The notes beneath the pieces were generated by a model. The model had not been told where the DNA came from. It made no database searches and saw only the letters and a list, made by a program, of their open reading frames with translations. Below, one piece after another: positions 1 through 24,307 of a stretch of 64,000 bases of DNA. The stretch comes from Tubulanus polymorphus (taxonomy: Eukaryota; Nemertea; Palaeonemertea; Tubulaniformes; Tubulanidae), in the NCBI RefSeq assembly GCF_964204645.1, contig NC_134025.1:6205001-6269000 (forward strand), written 5' to 3'. The position numbers were made by a program, and so were the translations under genes. Position 1 is the stretch's first letter. Each line of letters starts with the position of its first letter.

Positions 1-841
1 CATTTCGTAAATAATATGTCTTCCACGGCCATGTTAGAGCACATTCTACCAAATCACCAACTTCCAAACGTTTAGAACTGCTTTCAACGATCACTCCTAC
101 TCCGCTCAGACCCCGCATTGTGTTGCCTGGTAGCCATGGTTTAAGATAATGCACTCCAGTGTCTTCATTCATGCAGCATCTCTGAAAATGTCAACAAATA
201 AAGCAATCCTCTAGAAGTAGGAATTTTTGTAAGACACAAGATTTTTAAGCCCTCCATTTATATATAGCTGGTAAACTGATCCATCAGAGATCTTTATGGC
301 AGCAAAGTGGAGATTAACTTACAAGGGCAGGGTCAACAGATAGGTACAGCGTCTTAACAATAACCTCTCCAGGCTGTAAAGGACCTGTCGGATACGGACA
401 GGATTCATGGCGAAAGTGTTCAATTTTGGGCACTCCATCGACCCCTATAATCAGAAATGATAAATGTTGACAGATTATGATGATTACAAGAAAAAGTATG
501 GAAGGGTGTGGTTACATTAGTACAACAAATATGTCCATGTTGTAATACACTACTACGACGATGTCTGCCTTTGAATTAAAGAAAGTACGGTAGTCTGAGC
601 TCAGAGGTACCTACCAATGCCAGAACCTTGGCACTACATTCAAAACATAGAAAAAAACAACGCAACTGAATTCATTTGACATGAAATTGAAAAAATATAG
701 AATGAAGCCACCCAGGCGAAGATAATATTTGTCCTCGATCTCTGACGTATTTTTTTTTATCATCTTTCGTCACATTTTAGATATTTTTCAAGATATCTTA
801 CCTGGCCTGGATGCCAACACAACGTGGAAATTAGCAGGCAT
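1..841 (-). CDS. PTGR2: Prostaglandin reductase 2-like oxidoreductase, 5' exons (partial)
   Basis: Three exons on the minus strand are visible: 841-802 (initiator ATG at 841), 444-323 and 181 to the window edge. Each is bounded by AG and GT and the phases agree. The product begins MPANFHVVLASRPG and continues through VKTLYLSVDP, CCMNEDTG and WPWKTYY. These follow the N-terminus of vertebrate PTGR2 (LYLSVDPYMRCRMNEDTG, WPWQTK) almost residue for residue. The family consists of NADPH-dependent medium-chain reductases of the leukotriene B4 dehydrogenase type that reduce the double bond of 15-keto-prostaglandins in the cytosol. Only about the first 114 residues, the GroES-like substrate-binding part, lie here; the Rossmann cofactor domain is beyond position 1. 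PTGR1 or another MDR paralogue is possible, but the MNEDTG block favours PTGR2. It is divergent from TRAPPC10. Confidence 0.88.
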
Positions 842-1162
842 GCTGTAATAAGAGGCTTAGAAACTGATATTATCGATAATCAACACCGCCAGCTGTGACT
901 ACATATGACATCTTTCAAACCGTTTCAAGCGATAATTAAGCTTGCTACGCAGTAACGCGGGTGGCTCCGAGAATGTCAAGGTAATCTAACGTTTTGTTTC
1001 CGCTAGTTGCCGCTAGATGGCGGCGTAAACCCGGAAATCAAATAAGTTTTATTGAATTGAATTTAAATGGCTTTTTTTAATCAAAAGGCATGTTTTCAAC
1101 GAAGAAAAAAGCGATGAAATAGTCATTGATTAACTATGATGTATGAGACGTGACGGGATAAA
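842..1162. promoter_or_regulatory. Divergent promoter region between PTGR2 and TRAPPC10
   Basis: Only 321 bases separate the two initiator ATGs, which point away from each other, so both promoters and 5' leaders must lie here or overlap. The stretch is locally richer in CpG (around 955-1035) than its surroundings. I see no TATA box placed convincingly for either gene. The role is inferred from geometry alone. Confidence 0.5.
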
Positions 1163-4100
1163 ATGGAGCACAAGCCTATCATCACATGTAAGTCTACCAA
1201 CTAGCGTGAGGCAAACCAAAGGCACAACCAGTCAAGTCTTGTTGTTAGAAAAAAGATCTCAACAAGTTCAACGAGAACCCTAACCCTACTGCAAAGGGCA
1301 AGGCTATTCTTGCTTTAGGTGTGTTCGATTGGGCTGACTGAGATGACAAGTGGTGCCTGTTCACTGTTTGGTTGGTCAGCTTGGTGATATTGACCTATAT
1401 AAACCAGCTCTTCTGATGAAGGCTGTGTGATTAAGTCAGTCGGAGTGGTCCGGTCAATTGAGTTAGCAAACGCACCTTTTCTTTGATTGATTTTATAAAT
1501 TGACGAAGTCCAACAGAAGTTGAGATATTTCATTTTATTTTAGGTCATGGAGATCAAGCACTATTCGCGAAATTACATAATACACTTAGTCAAAACTTAC
1601 CCAAAGAGCCTGTAGAATGGAAAAGGTGAGTCATATGTAGCGTCCTTTGGCTAAAAATATTGTAAGTTGTAGTGTGATAACCCGTGCTAATGGATATCAA
1701 CTAATGACCTTACAACTTATATGAATCTTCCAGGTCTTACGGGCGTCCAAGGAATGTGCATATTGATGGTATATTCGTACCATTTAGTACTGAAATTCTT
1801 CCGACTGAGCGAGATCGATCACTTATCAAAGTACCGTTCTTCCATTCATACTGGACTGATTGTGTAAGTTGACTGAAAACTGAACCGGGTAACCAACTGA
1901 GAAGCCATTGAATGAATTTAGAAATGCGTTTGATGTCATGATTCATCAATGAAGTGAACGTTTTTTCTCTAGGATACTGATGTTTATAAAACCAGTGTTA
2001 AAGAGGACATATCCCATTGGTTAGCGAGGTTAAAAGAACGTAACATATCAGACTGGTTAATAGTTTCTGTAAACTATGACGATGGCAAGAAGAAGTTGTT
2101 ACCGAGATCAACCGTTATTGACCGGGTTAAGAGTGATTTCTGTAGTAAATATCCTGACCGGTAAGTGAATGATTTATTTCCTGCTTATAAACGATCAAAT
2201 CTTGATTCGTCCGAAATTTGATCTTGTCTTAGGGTCATTAAGGACTACTTATTCGGGAGAGAAGATCCACTAGGTAGCCACATATTTGTCATGCATTTGA
2301 TTCAGAATAGAAATAATCCAGTAGGCCTATATGTTTTTAGATGTTTGTCTTTGCGGAATCCACTAAGAATGGATTCTCGGAGTATGGAATCATGGCAAGC
2401 CTTACTACAGCGTATTCGTCAACTGGCTGTTCTATCCATCGATCGCAACGTTAGTAAATATGAAGAACACATGAGAGCTCAACGTGAACGGAGAACTGAA
2501 GCGGGCTGGAGTTTCTCGAAATATTTCATGTTACAAGTTAGTTATCAACTGCTTTTAGTTGTCGGGAATGAGAATCATAGACATAGAGATGTTTGAGCTT
2601 CAGTAGCCAACCATTTGCATAATGATGACATTATATATTTCAGGAGGAGTTGGCGTTTATGCTTGAGATGTTGGGTTTATTTGAAGAAGCTATGATACAG
2701 TACGACGAACTAGATGCTTTGTTTACTCAGTTTGTTGTTAATCATGCTGCTGGAGGTATCTACGAATGTATTTCAACGCCTTTTAGAAATGTAATGAATG
2801 ATAGTAATCATAGTTTGAATGTAGATTTTGATTTTAAAATTTAAGCTATTTTGTTGTAGTAACTGTTCAATGGTTGACGTCGTTCTCGCAGAATATTACG
2901 TGCTGGGAAGGTCTGAGCTTGTCGCATACAGTTGATAAAGTGAACCGCGGACTGATCGAACAAAATAAAGCTTCGCTGCTCGATTTTCGTAATTATTTAC
3001 TATCGAGACAATGCTCGTTGTTGTTGATGTTGAATCGGCCGTGGGAGGTGGCTTCACGGTCGATACCATTCATTCATAATACTGTACAAGAGCTCGGTAT
3101 ACTAGATGTAAGTACATGAACCCGTCTAGAATTCATATTCAATTTTGAAGACTTTTGTATTGGCCGAACAGATACATGATATCCGTGTAAGATGAATACG
3201 TAAGAAGTCCCACCATAATTTCAGCAAAAGATGGAAAGTTCTTGAGTAAAATTTCGGCTTTAAACTAACAGCCATCATCAATAATTTAAAGATGAAATTT
3301 TGCTCAAAATATATACTCATTTACACAAGAACTTTCAATCTATTGCTGAAATCATTATGGGACTTGTTTATATTAAAAATTTTATTTGATTTTGTTACAG
3401 TTAAGTCTTCCACGTGGTGCTATTGCTTGTTGGGTGTTTCTGAGTTGTCGGGAGGTTTTGCAAACGTGCGAACGTTACAACGATACATCTCAGATTGTCA
3501 ATTATTCATTACACACGGCCAGTCTTTGGGAATATTCACGGAAGAAGTTAAAGGAATTGGGTGAATTGTGCGGCTTAATGCCCGATTGCGAGACTTCATC
3601 TCATCATCTAAATACAGTTGTAGATCTGATAGCTGGACTACAACATCAATCAATGCAAGAAGGTATGGTTGTGGTTCGACATGTAGAACATGCTTTTTAC
3701 ATTGAGAGGAATCTGATCCGTTGTAAATTCATATCTTTCGTATAGAGCGTCCTTCAGTTCCGTGTGATAAATTGCGCGAAGCATTATCATCGAAAGAACA
3801 TTTTCAGAAACACTATTTAGTAAGTTGTTACTATCATGCAACACTTCTTGTAAACCAATGAATTCGGGAATTTGTGAAGCAGATGTGGAAATCTATATTT
3901 GTTTTTTGCAGGAGTCAATTGAGCTGGCAATGGGAACGTTTAAGCACATCGGTCGATTGCGGTCTGCAAGGATGATTGGCAAAGACCTGGCTCAGTTTTA
4001 TCTGTAAGTTTCTTTGTATCAATAATGGATTAATGCAGCAGTTAATTATTCTTAAAAATGAATGTACCGCGTATTTGTCATGAATATTGTTACAGGAGTT

Positions 4101-6781
4101 CCGGAGAATATCCCAAAGCAGAGTCATTTCTTATAGACGCATATAAGATGTACAGATATGAAGGTTGGCACGAGCTCGCCGATACAACCCGAATAGAAAT
4201 AGCTGACTGTCAGTTATTGCAAGGCTGTGATAATAAATACATCAGATCATGTATAGTATTGTCTGGTAGTAAAACGCTCCCTGATAGTACCAGGAAAAAA
4301 TACATGGATAACCTGGTACAAAAATCTACGCAGTTAGGTTCGTAGCTGATGGAAGTGGAATTTTGTATTTTGAGTTAAACAGTGTCTTTACCACAAAAAC
4401 TGACGTTCATTACTCTTGCTTCTTTCAGACTCACAACAGTATTTACGCTTGTCCACGTTGTTTGCGTTGGATCGAATATTCATGTCTAGTCGAAGGATTG
4501 TATGCGGCGACACGGTGAAAGTAGAATTGGAAATTCACAGTAAACTGCCCGAGTCGATTGTCGTGGACATCAGTATCGCGGTTGCGCGTACGCCGGGCGA
4601 CCAGTTGACTCAATCGACGGACAATTGTTTGGATAGTTCGAACGACGATTCGCGATATCGATCTTCGAGCATATGCAGTACAACGAGTACAACCAGTTCC
4701 GGCGAGGTAGCGCTTCCGAAATTTATACCATCGTTCTCGGAGACGGTAGCGCTCGAGGAACACTACGAGTACAAACGAAAGGATTTACTAGTGATGAGTA
4801 GTTTAGTGTATCGACCGTTGTCTAGCGTCACCGGTATGAAACGACACAACAGTAATCCGCAATTAGTCCGCGACAAGGAAATCACGAAAGACAATTATGC
4901 ATCGTGTTTACATGCGCAGTCAGTAACATTGAGTCCTGGTGGCAATAACGTTGTCATAACTGGAAAGGTTTGTTTATACTATAATGTATGAATTACCAGT
5001 AGTTGTAATTTTACATTTTAACTATGAACGACCCTGTTACTTTTATATATATATTGGTACATTTACAGTATTCAGATAACTAACAAACCTGAACCTGCGT
5101 ATTTATTAGTGCCATTTTATTTCCATTCTAGGCTGAGGAACAGTCAAATTACCTCATGACACAGTTATGCATCGTCTATAATCGGATAGAGTTTCTGCGC
5201 TCACTTGTAGATATCAATCTCTCATATAGTATTGTCTGGGACAATCCGACTGTCTCTATGAGTCCTGTCGATCACGGTAAACATTTCCAAATCAAAAACA
5301 ATCAGTTCAAAAGAAATCCACTTACCGGGATCTAATGATTAATGTGACTTCTTTTATAGATTGTTTATTCGGTGGTTTAGCTCAGAATTTGTCTATCACA
5401 GTCCATTCGGGTAGTGGCGAAATAAAAGCTGGATATATCGTACGACTTAGGACTCCCAGCAATATGCGACTTTCCATATCAGAAATTGTACTGCCCGAAC
5501 TTAAACCATACCAAGATTACACTGAAACTGCCATAGTAATCACAGAATTTGTTAATGTACCAGAAATTCAGTATCAGGTAAGGTGAAGTTGAAATGTCAG
5601 TATATAGTGAAGCCAGTCTCCCAGTATGCCTAATGATGAATGAAATCTTTGTTATCCTAGGTTATGATTGAATATGACTGGCTGAATTCGAAATCTGATG
5701 TTGACTTGAATTTCCTGAGACCATTTTCGATGTCGCACAAAGTGCATACAATTATCGATCAGTGAGTAGAAAAACCTTTTATTTTCAAAGATTACAATTA
5801 CTAGTGAATAATATAATAACACTTGCACCTTATTGTTTGATCATTCATTTGGTAGTCGTAACATTATAACATTTGTTTTAGGAAATTTATACAAATTATG
5901 GTACGCAACGAATCGCAGGAAAAAGTGCATTTCATGGCTCAACAACTGGAAGTGTCACAAGCTGGTGAGGAATTAACGAATCCAAAACCAGATTCAATTC
6001 ATGTAAGGTTCTTTATAGATGTTGTTCATTGAACGATGAATTTTTCCCATCTTACTGATATTTCCAGCTATGTTAATGCATTTCCATTTAACCCATAGGA
6101 AACTAGTCCCGGCGACAAGACAATGTTTGCATGGAATCTAAGTCAATCAATGCTTTCATCGTCGTCCTGCGAGTTTAGATTGTCATATCGCAATGATAAG
6201 ATGACCAAACCACAGTCAGCCTCCTATGAGATCTCGATCAACAAGGTAATATTCGGCTCTATAAAATGGGGCCCCTGTATATTATTTATGCACTGTAATA
6301 TGAGGTTATAATATTACATTGTAGATACTGTACAACCTGAACACATCAATCACCTCGGATGGTAAACTGTACCAGTATCAGTTAGAAGTTTCACCAGTAG
6401 ATGAGCTCCCTGCTAGTCAGTTAATGTACGAAATATCATGTGATCCAAAGTATTGGCTCATACATGGAAAATACAAAGGTAACCCGACATTGCATTTACT
6501 TCCGTACCGTTACATAGGTACATTCTTTCATTTCATTAAAATGCCTCATTGATTATATTCTAGGCATGCTCCAAGACAATAATGCCACTATTTCCATGGA
6601 ACCTATCTGCAAGGGAAATTTGCCATTTCCGTCAGTTCAAATTTATCGTTATGAAAGCAACTCGATGGATGGTATCAAAAATCAAGTTGCTATTGATGAG
6701 CGCGAAATCTACGACTCCAGTCCTGTGCTAAACTTTCATATTCCAGATGATGGAAAAAATAGTAATTGTACCAGTACTTGA
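1163..6781 (+). CDS. TRAPPC10: Trafficking protein particle complex subunit 10 (TRAPPC10/TRS130)
   Basis: Nineteen exons: 1163-1187, 1544-1625, 1734-1863, 1973-2160, 2341-2536, 2644-2755, 2860-3107, 3401-3662, 3746-3819, 3912-4003, 4096-4337, 4429-4967, 5132-5276, 5360-5577, 5661-5761, 5882-6002, 6099-6245, 6325-6478, 6564-6781. They sum to 3294 nt (1097 residues). The start MEHKPIIT joins across intron 1 to CHGDQALF, matching human MENKPIVTCAGDQNLF. Further matches are PFFHSYWTDC, GWSFSKYFMLQ, QYDELDALFTQFVVN and GRLRSARMIGKDLAQFY. The protein is a core subunit of TRAPPII, a Golgi Rab exchange factor and tether for intra-Golgi and endosome-to-Golgi traffic. The N-terminal half (to about residue 550) is the helical TRAPPC10 region; the rest resembles the beta-rich trunk. 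It is about 160 residues shorter than the human protein. The last exon may carry a one-base frameshift at its A run, and exon 5 has a second in-frame acceptor (see findings). Confidence 0.95.
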
Positions 6782-6794
6782 CCATATGGTTTAA

Positions 6795-9700
6795 CAGAGT
6801 AAGCGGTGGAAGAAGGGATTGATAAATTAGACTGGTGCTATACTGAGGTTTTTTCAGAGGATTTGCTTATTAATAGAGACAAGTTCTAGTTCAACGATGG
6901 TCTTTTCAATTTAGGATAACATACGTAACGGTATTTTCGTTTCTAGGCCATAAGAATAGTTGTGTTGTCTGTCGTCTATGTAAAATTGAACTTTTACTGG
7001 TGATTATAAGCGTTTATTGAGACAAACCACCAAATCCTTGTACATATGATCAGTTAATTGACGTGTGCCATAATACTGAAAAGAATTGGTAAAATGTTAC
7101 CCAATAAATGAACTGTTTGTTTGTTCTAACCTAAATCAGGGAATATTAATGATATCGATCATGTTTTCCATTTTACCTCCAGTAACATTGTATTTACAGT
7201 TCCTAACATTATTGTTTTAGGTAGTACTGAAGATTCTTGTTAAATTTAATTTTTAGGTGTAATACCCATTTCAACCATCACCCAATCGACACATTGACTG
7301 ACTTATATACAATAACCCTTGATTTGTCCAAACATCAAGTTTGTTGTTCTCATTAACAATCTAATAAACAGAGCAATAGTTCATTAGCATAATGGTTAAA
7401 ATGGGCATTACTTTGTGATATACTTAATACATGGTGATTTTCATTGCTGCTCCTTCAAATGTGTATTTATGTACATGTACTACATAAAATTGATTAATAA
7501 AAGTGATTTTTATTCAAATATATTGATTGACACTCTTACATTGTTATTTGGGATGGAAGAAATTAGTCCGCCGAGAAAATTTGAGGAATTCAATTCTGGA
7601 TCTGACAAATACCCGGTAGTTGGCCAAGATTCCAACTAAGTTCCACAACATTCTTAGAAGTCTTTCAGCATGATTCACAGCGACAAAAAAATAAAGATCC
7701 GACTATAAAATTCTTTATAAATCAATGTGTATATCTATTAACGTATGAATTTTCACAAATCATGATTACAATAATTGCTGTAGAAAAACATCATTAAACA
7801 TCAATTTGATCTTGGGTGTATTGAACAATCATGAAGTTGAATTTGAGCGTAATTTGATTTACATGCATTCTTAACTTGTTTAAAATATACATATACATTA
7901 CAAGTACTTCTTTGCATAGTCGTAGACCTTCGGTTGAAATGATTAGCATGTATAATGAATTGAGCGTGTATAAATTCATGTTGATTTTCAAAATATGAAG
8001 ATCATGTTGAGCAAGATGAATCTTATAGGAGAGCATTCAAACGGCAGTTATCAGTCGCTTGAGATAAATGAACCAATATCTGGAGAAAACTAATCTTGAC
8101 AAGAATTGTATTTTTCTATTCTATCAACAAAAGTCTGGGAATTTTGTAAAAAAATCAGTGAATTTTTTTTAGATAGATCATGTGTATTTTCAAACAGTTT
8201 CTGTTAATGTTTTACATATTTTGGACGTGTTGACTGATTCTTACCAGATGAGAAATGAAGCTAATCATACCAGAAAGAAAAGACTAAAAGGAGAGTTAAT
8301 AACAGCGTCTCACTAAGTCCTCGTGTACAGGCACATGGTAGGACCACACGGCCACTAAGCCGCCGTATAAATAAATACTATTTGTCTAGTTCTAATATAC
8401 AGATAAATATATATAATTAGAATACTTTTAATTATTACAACATGAATAAAATATATACATTACTTCTACTCCTACTCCTCAGTTAAACAATATCCATTGG
8501 CACCTTAACTTTAGAATAGTGTGAGTACTCTGAATTGAATTACATCTAAGGCATGAATTTCGACTTCTTATTTATGTCAGGACGGTATCAATACTCATAT
8601 ACATGAGGTTCACCAATTTGATTTAAGGCCTTTGGTGTATATTGCATATTTCTGAAATCGTTATCATCATTTTTGAGGATAGTAAAATCTCAAAAATTCT
8701 TAGTTTCATTTCAATGTATAGTAAAATAAACTTATACGTATATTTAAGAACAAGAGCAAAATATATACAACTACATAAAAATATAATAATATAGTTATTC
8801 ATATCCAGCATAGAAAAAAAAACAGGACTTCTGTCGAATAACGGTATACCGGTGGATAATAATAACACGTGGCAACAGCAGTCATTTGATAAGCAAACAA
8901 GACTCACAAGCCTGTCATTATGGACAAAATTAAACCCTGGCAAGTACAGAAATCACTGGGTAAAGAGGTCAGAAAAATATTGCATGCCAGCTCAATTCTA
9001 GCTTAGCGATTTTATATGGTAGCTTTAAGTTCTTCCATCACTGGGTTCAAATAGCACAACCTTTGAGAGTTTTCTTTTTTATCACAGTATAGATCGTAAC
9101 AACATCATCATGACATGATTTCTAAAGTGATTCCTTCGTCATCTGAAAAATGTTTATTCAAAAATATTTTCAGTTAAATATATCACAAAATGCATATTTC
9201 ATATACATTACCCAAATGTTACTAAAATCAACTGCAAATTTTTTAAGTACTGTTTTATAACAAATGGTATTTAACAATCGAAACTGATTTCAAATTCCAC
9301 TCTCCTGCACCTTAAAACATGCACATAGCAGCATTCCATGCTTAATCAATGATTAGTGATAATGATAGTATGACAGTTGGGAGGCAGAGAAGTGTTCAGC
9401 TTTAAACTAAGAAGTCTTTACAACCAAATAATTGTTCATGTTTAACCATCAACTCCAAGCATTTCTTCCACCGATTTCTAATGAGTTCATACTAGTGCAA
9501 TATGCATGGATGAACTGAAAGCAGTTTGACGAAACAGAAATGAATCTTTGCCTGCCAGGAAATTGAAACAGATATTTCACAACAAAGCTCTGTATTTGCA
9601 GCAGGACAAGGATTGACAAAGCAAAGTTATGATATGTTACATACAGATGGGAAAGGGGCCGCACATGTATACCACATGTTTTAGACTTACGAGAATGTAA

Positions 9701-10440
9701 TTTCAAATATGGCCGACCGTTATAATATTCAATTGCATAATCATCTACAAACATAAATAATTCAAGCCAATCGTTAGAAGTGATTATCATACTGAGGTGC
9801 GACCTAGGAGACCTGTGCGCAACAGATTACTGTCAACTATATATGCACAATATCTAACTGAAAAGCAATGGTCAGTTTAGTATGCAACTAAATACAATAA
9901 AATACAATGCACTGAATGCAAGAATAAGATTCATAATCTGTAAAACTATACTGTTAGATTTGTTAGAATTTATTATGTTATACTATGATACATGCATAGC
10001 ATAATGTAATTGTTAACACTATCGTAATGCTGTACTGAAAGAAATATTCTTGTTTTGTCAGTTATTTGCCAGTCAATAACGACAAACTAACGCAATTCAG
10101 TGCCATTCGCCTTAACTTCATGCTTGATAAAACGTTGAGGTTTACCTCTCAATAAGGATGTCTGGAACAACTTTTTGGCCTATTGAACATGCAACAGCAC
10201 AAAACTCAGTGAAAATGGGAGGTCAAGGTTGAGCCTAAGGGGCTGGAGATCCACTATATATATCGCAATATATATCGAATAAAATTTGAATTTTTTTCAT
10301 TTATAAAATATTCACGCGCAAGATTTTGTTGTGGGTTATTTCGGCATATATTTTACTAAGGTTGCATTACAAGCACAAAAAGCGTGTCATTGATACTGTT
10401 TGATGGTGACTGACTGGATTGTACATAACCGTAACACTTT
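6795..10440. other. Convergent intergenic/3' UTR region
   Basis: This lies between the TRAPPC10 stop and the stop of the minus-strand phosphatase, so both 3' UTRs must be inside it. The sequence is AT-rich. Short ORFs occur at 7415-7639, 7794-8036, 8623-8943 and 9449-9790, but none shows splice context, codon bias or a family I recognise. Minus-strand AATAAA candidates occur, for example at 9153-9158. Confidence 0.5.
7103..7108 (+). terminator. Candidate polyadenylation signal of TRAPPC10
   Basis: An AATAAA hexamer lies about 320 bases after the stop codon. No competing hexamer is nearer the stop that I noticed. Assignment rests on position only. Confidence 0.4.
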
Positions 10441-22011
<11,571 letters not shown>

Positions 22012-23146
22012 GTAAAGGTAAACATAACAGTTCAACACAACTGTGAATAGCCTAAATAGTTTTGATGATGTAGAGGTCGATCATCGTCGTCTCCGCGACG
22101 ACTAAACTTCGACACTTTCGACTTTTTGATTGCTTTTTGACCCTTTGTTAGTCTTCATATAGTCAGCGACAGAGAAAATGGGTGTATCGTTACGTATTCC
22201 TGAATAGATCCTCGTTAACTTCTCAATTAATTTATTACGTTCACAAGTTTTAAACTAATTATTGTTTTGTATCCGTAACTATCGAGCAATGGCGTGTGTA
22301 AAACTGTAGGCTACTTGTTCCATGTTGTTTCTCCGCCTTGATTGATGACGTCAAAGACAATCCCAACTTTGGGATATCCAAGGTAGCGAGCGCTATAATG
22401 CGTGATGTGGACTCTAATGTGGAACCGGAATAGCAATTGCGGTAAATTAACTCCTTGCAGCCTGGCCCGAATAGGATTTTCCATGACTTGCCAAATCTCA
22501 ACGACTATTTTTGCTTAATTCATTAACTCGATACTGTTATTTCCAGTGTTACCCAGTCTTAGTAAGTAACCTAATCTTAGGTGGGTTTTTTTATTTGGTT
22601 AGCTTTTTATCGGATGGCTTAATACCATCTCTCACCGTTCAGACAGTGGTTACTTAACCCCAGTCTGAGCTATTTTTTTGTATTTTCCATTCTATTTTCA
22701 AAGGTCCAACCATCCTACGCAAGAGGAACTCTGGTGGACATCCTTTTTGCGGGTTCTTCCATCCCCTCCCCGTGTCAATGAGCTATGAATATACCGTTGT
22801 AACCACGGGTACAGGATTTTCGATTCGCGAGCTGAGTTCCGGCGGGTGGCAATCAACCCCTGGCGACTCACCTCATTGAGATCTTCTAACCGGACTGCCG
22901 AGCGCAGAGACCATGAATGGAAAAACGATTTTAATATACACGATCGTTTGTTTATTGTACAATAAGGAATTACATCATTTAAATTTGTATGAAATCCACC
23001 TATGATTACTAATTTATCGAATTAAAAGTAGTTTTTCCAAAAACAACTTTTGATGCGTTTCCCGAACAAAATCTACCAAGTCTTTACTATCCTTGGCATT
23101 TCGACTCTACAAAAAGCACGATGAAAGACATCTTAATTTTCCAACT
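22012..23146. other. Upstream region of the phosphatase gene
   Basis: This separates the phosphatase start from the next minus-strand exons. It probably holds the phosphatase promoter and 5' UTR. It includes a TGACGTCA-like core (ATGACGTCAA near 22345) that resembles a CRE/ATF site. An ORF at 22259-22501 on the minus strand has no recognisable family. No tRNA or snoRNA was seen. Confidence 0.35.
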
Positions 23147-24307
23147 CTAGCAAGGATGACATTTCGAATAAAATTCATAATGAGAAGTTAAACGGTTGAA
23201 ATTTTGATAAATTCCCACCAGAAATTCATACTCACTTGGAGTTATTTGAGGAATTGCAGGCTTCGGCGTAGGGTTTGCTGGATTTGTGGGTGGTGGAACC
23301 GTCGCAGTAGTTGTTGGCTTGATTGTAGTTGTAGTAGTAGGAGGAGGAGGAGGCATTGTAGTTGTAGTAGGAGGAGGCGCTGTAAGAGAGAAGAATTGAA
23401 CTACGTGTAGTTGGTCTACAACAAGTTATGGCGAACACGTGGTTAACAACGAGGATCCGCCAATAATATGAATGTTAAGTTAAGAGATATTATAATTGTA
23501 TCCAAACTAGTGACATATCTATATAAAAGTATAGGAATGATAGGATATGATTGAATATGGAAATACTCACGGGGTGGTTTTGTCGTACGCTTTGCTGAAG
23601 TAAAAAGATTAATACAATGTATTGAAAATGAGATAGAATGTAAGCTTTTTGTTCACATGGTCGTGGGGACCCAGCTTGTAGTTTTAGAAAATATTCATGA
23701 TCCATGTCTACTCAAACTTAAGTCCGTTTTAATTACTTGGAGTACGGATCGGCCTCCAAGAATTCTGCAAAAATTATCAAATGAAAAAAGAATTTAATTC
23801 ATCATTGTTTTCATCACAATGATTTTTTTGTTGTTATTTCCGTCCTGATTTTCAATCTAGTAGCTTGTAAAAGTTTCAATCTTATGATTTGCAAAAAAGT
23901 TAGTTTTTTCATTTCTCCAATCATTTGAATAAAATTTATCACAATTTTCACTATTTTTTTAATCTTTTCTACAGTCCTTCCGTTTTATGTGGAAAATACT
24001 CAAATAATGAATCATGTTATTCGCCAGCCATCCATTGATGAAATACTATGGAATGACGCTATCAATTCTTGACATGATTCAAATATAGTTTTACAAGAAC
24101 TTACCACATAATGAGTTGACACCCGTCAAATTGCATACGAACACTATCGCCACTAAAACAACGATTCCTGAAAAATAATTACACACTATTACAAACTATC
24201 AATCATCAAACCGTCATTGCAAACTGACTTCCTTATTTAAACAATTGTCGCCTGTCGCTATCTATCTTTCTATCTTTGCGCACTGACTTACCATGATGGA
24301 AATTCAT
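23147..24307 (-). CDS. Small secreted Pro/Thr-rich (mucin-like) protein, or alternative 5' exons of the phosphatase
   Basis: Four exons share one frame: 24307-24292 (MNFHH plus one base), 24167-24105, 23594-23571 and 23379-23147. They total 336 nt, 111 residues. Residues 1-24 form a good signal peptide (GIVVLVAIVFVCNLTGVNS). Residues about 28-76 are almost only Pro and Thr, typical of an O-glycosylated mucin-like stalk. A 34-residue tail with two Cys (SKCHPC) ends at the stop. Only this frame links all four exons with correct phases and gives the Pro/Thr reading; the other frame (Ser/Tyr/Asn-rich) cannot be joined. A GTGAGT donor at 23235-23230 could skip the tail and splice in phase to a weak acceptor inside the first FN3 exon (21643), giving a mucin-FN3-phosphatase isoform. 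I do not recognise a family. Confidence 0.5.

Noticed and set aside
4443-4763. Arg-rich minus-strand ORF
   Set aside because: Antisense shadow of TRAPPC10 exon 12, which aligns to the family on the plus strand.
23732-23764. Possible 28-bp exon (minus) between the signal-peptide and Pro/Thr exons
   Set aside because: It has an acceptor and a GTAATT donor, but including it forces the wrong frame through the next exons, while skipping it joins the frames exactly.
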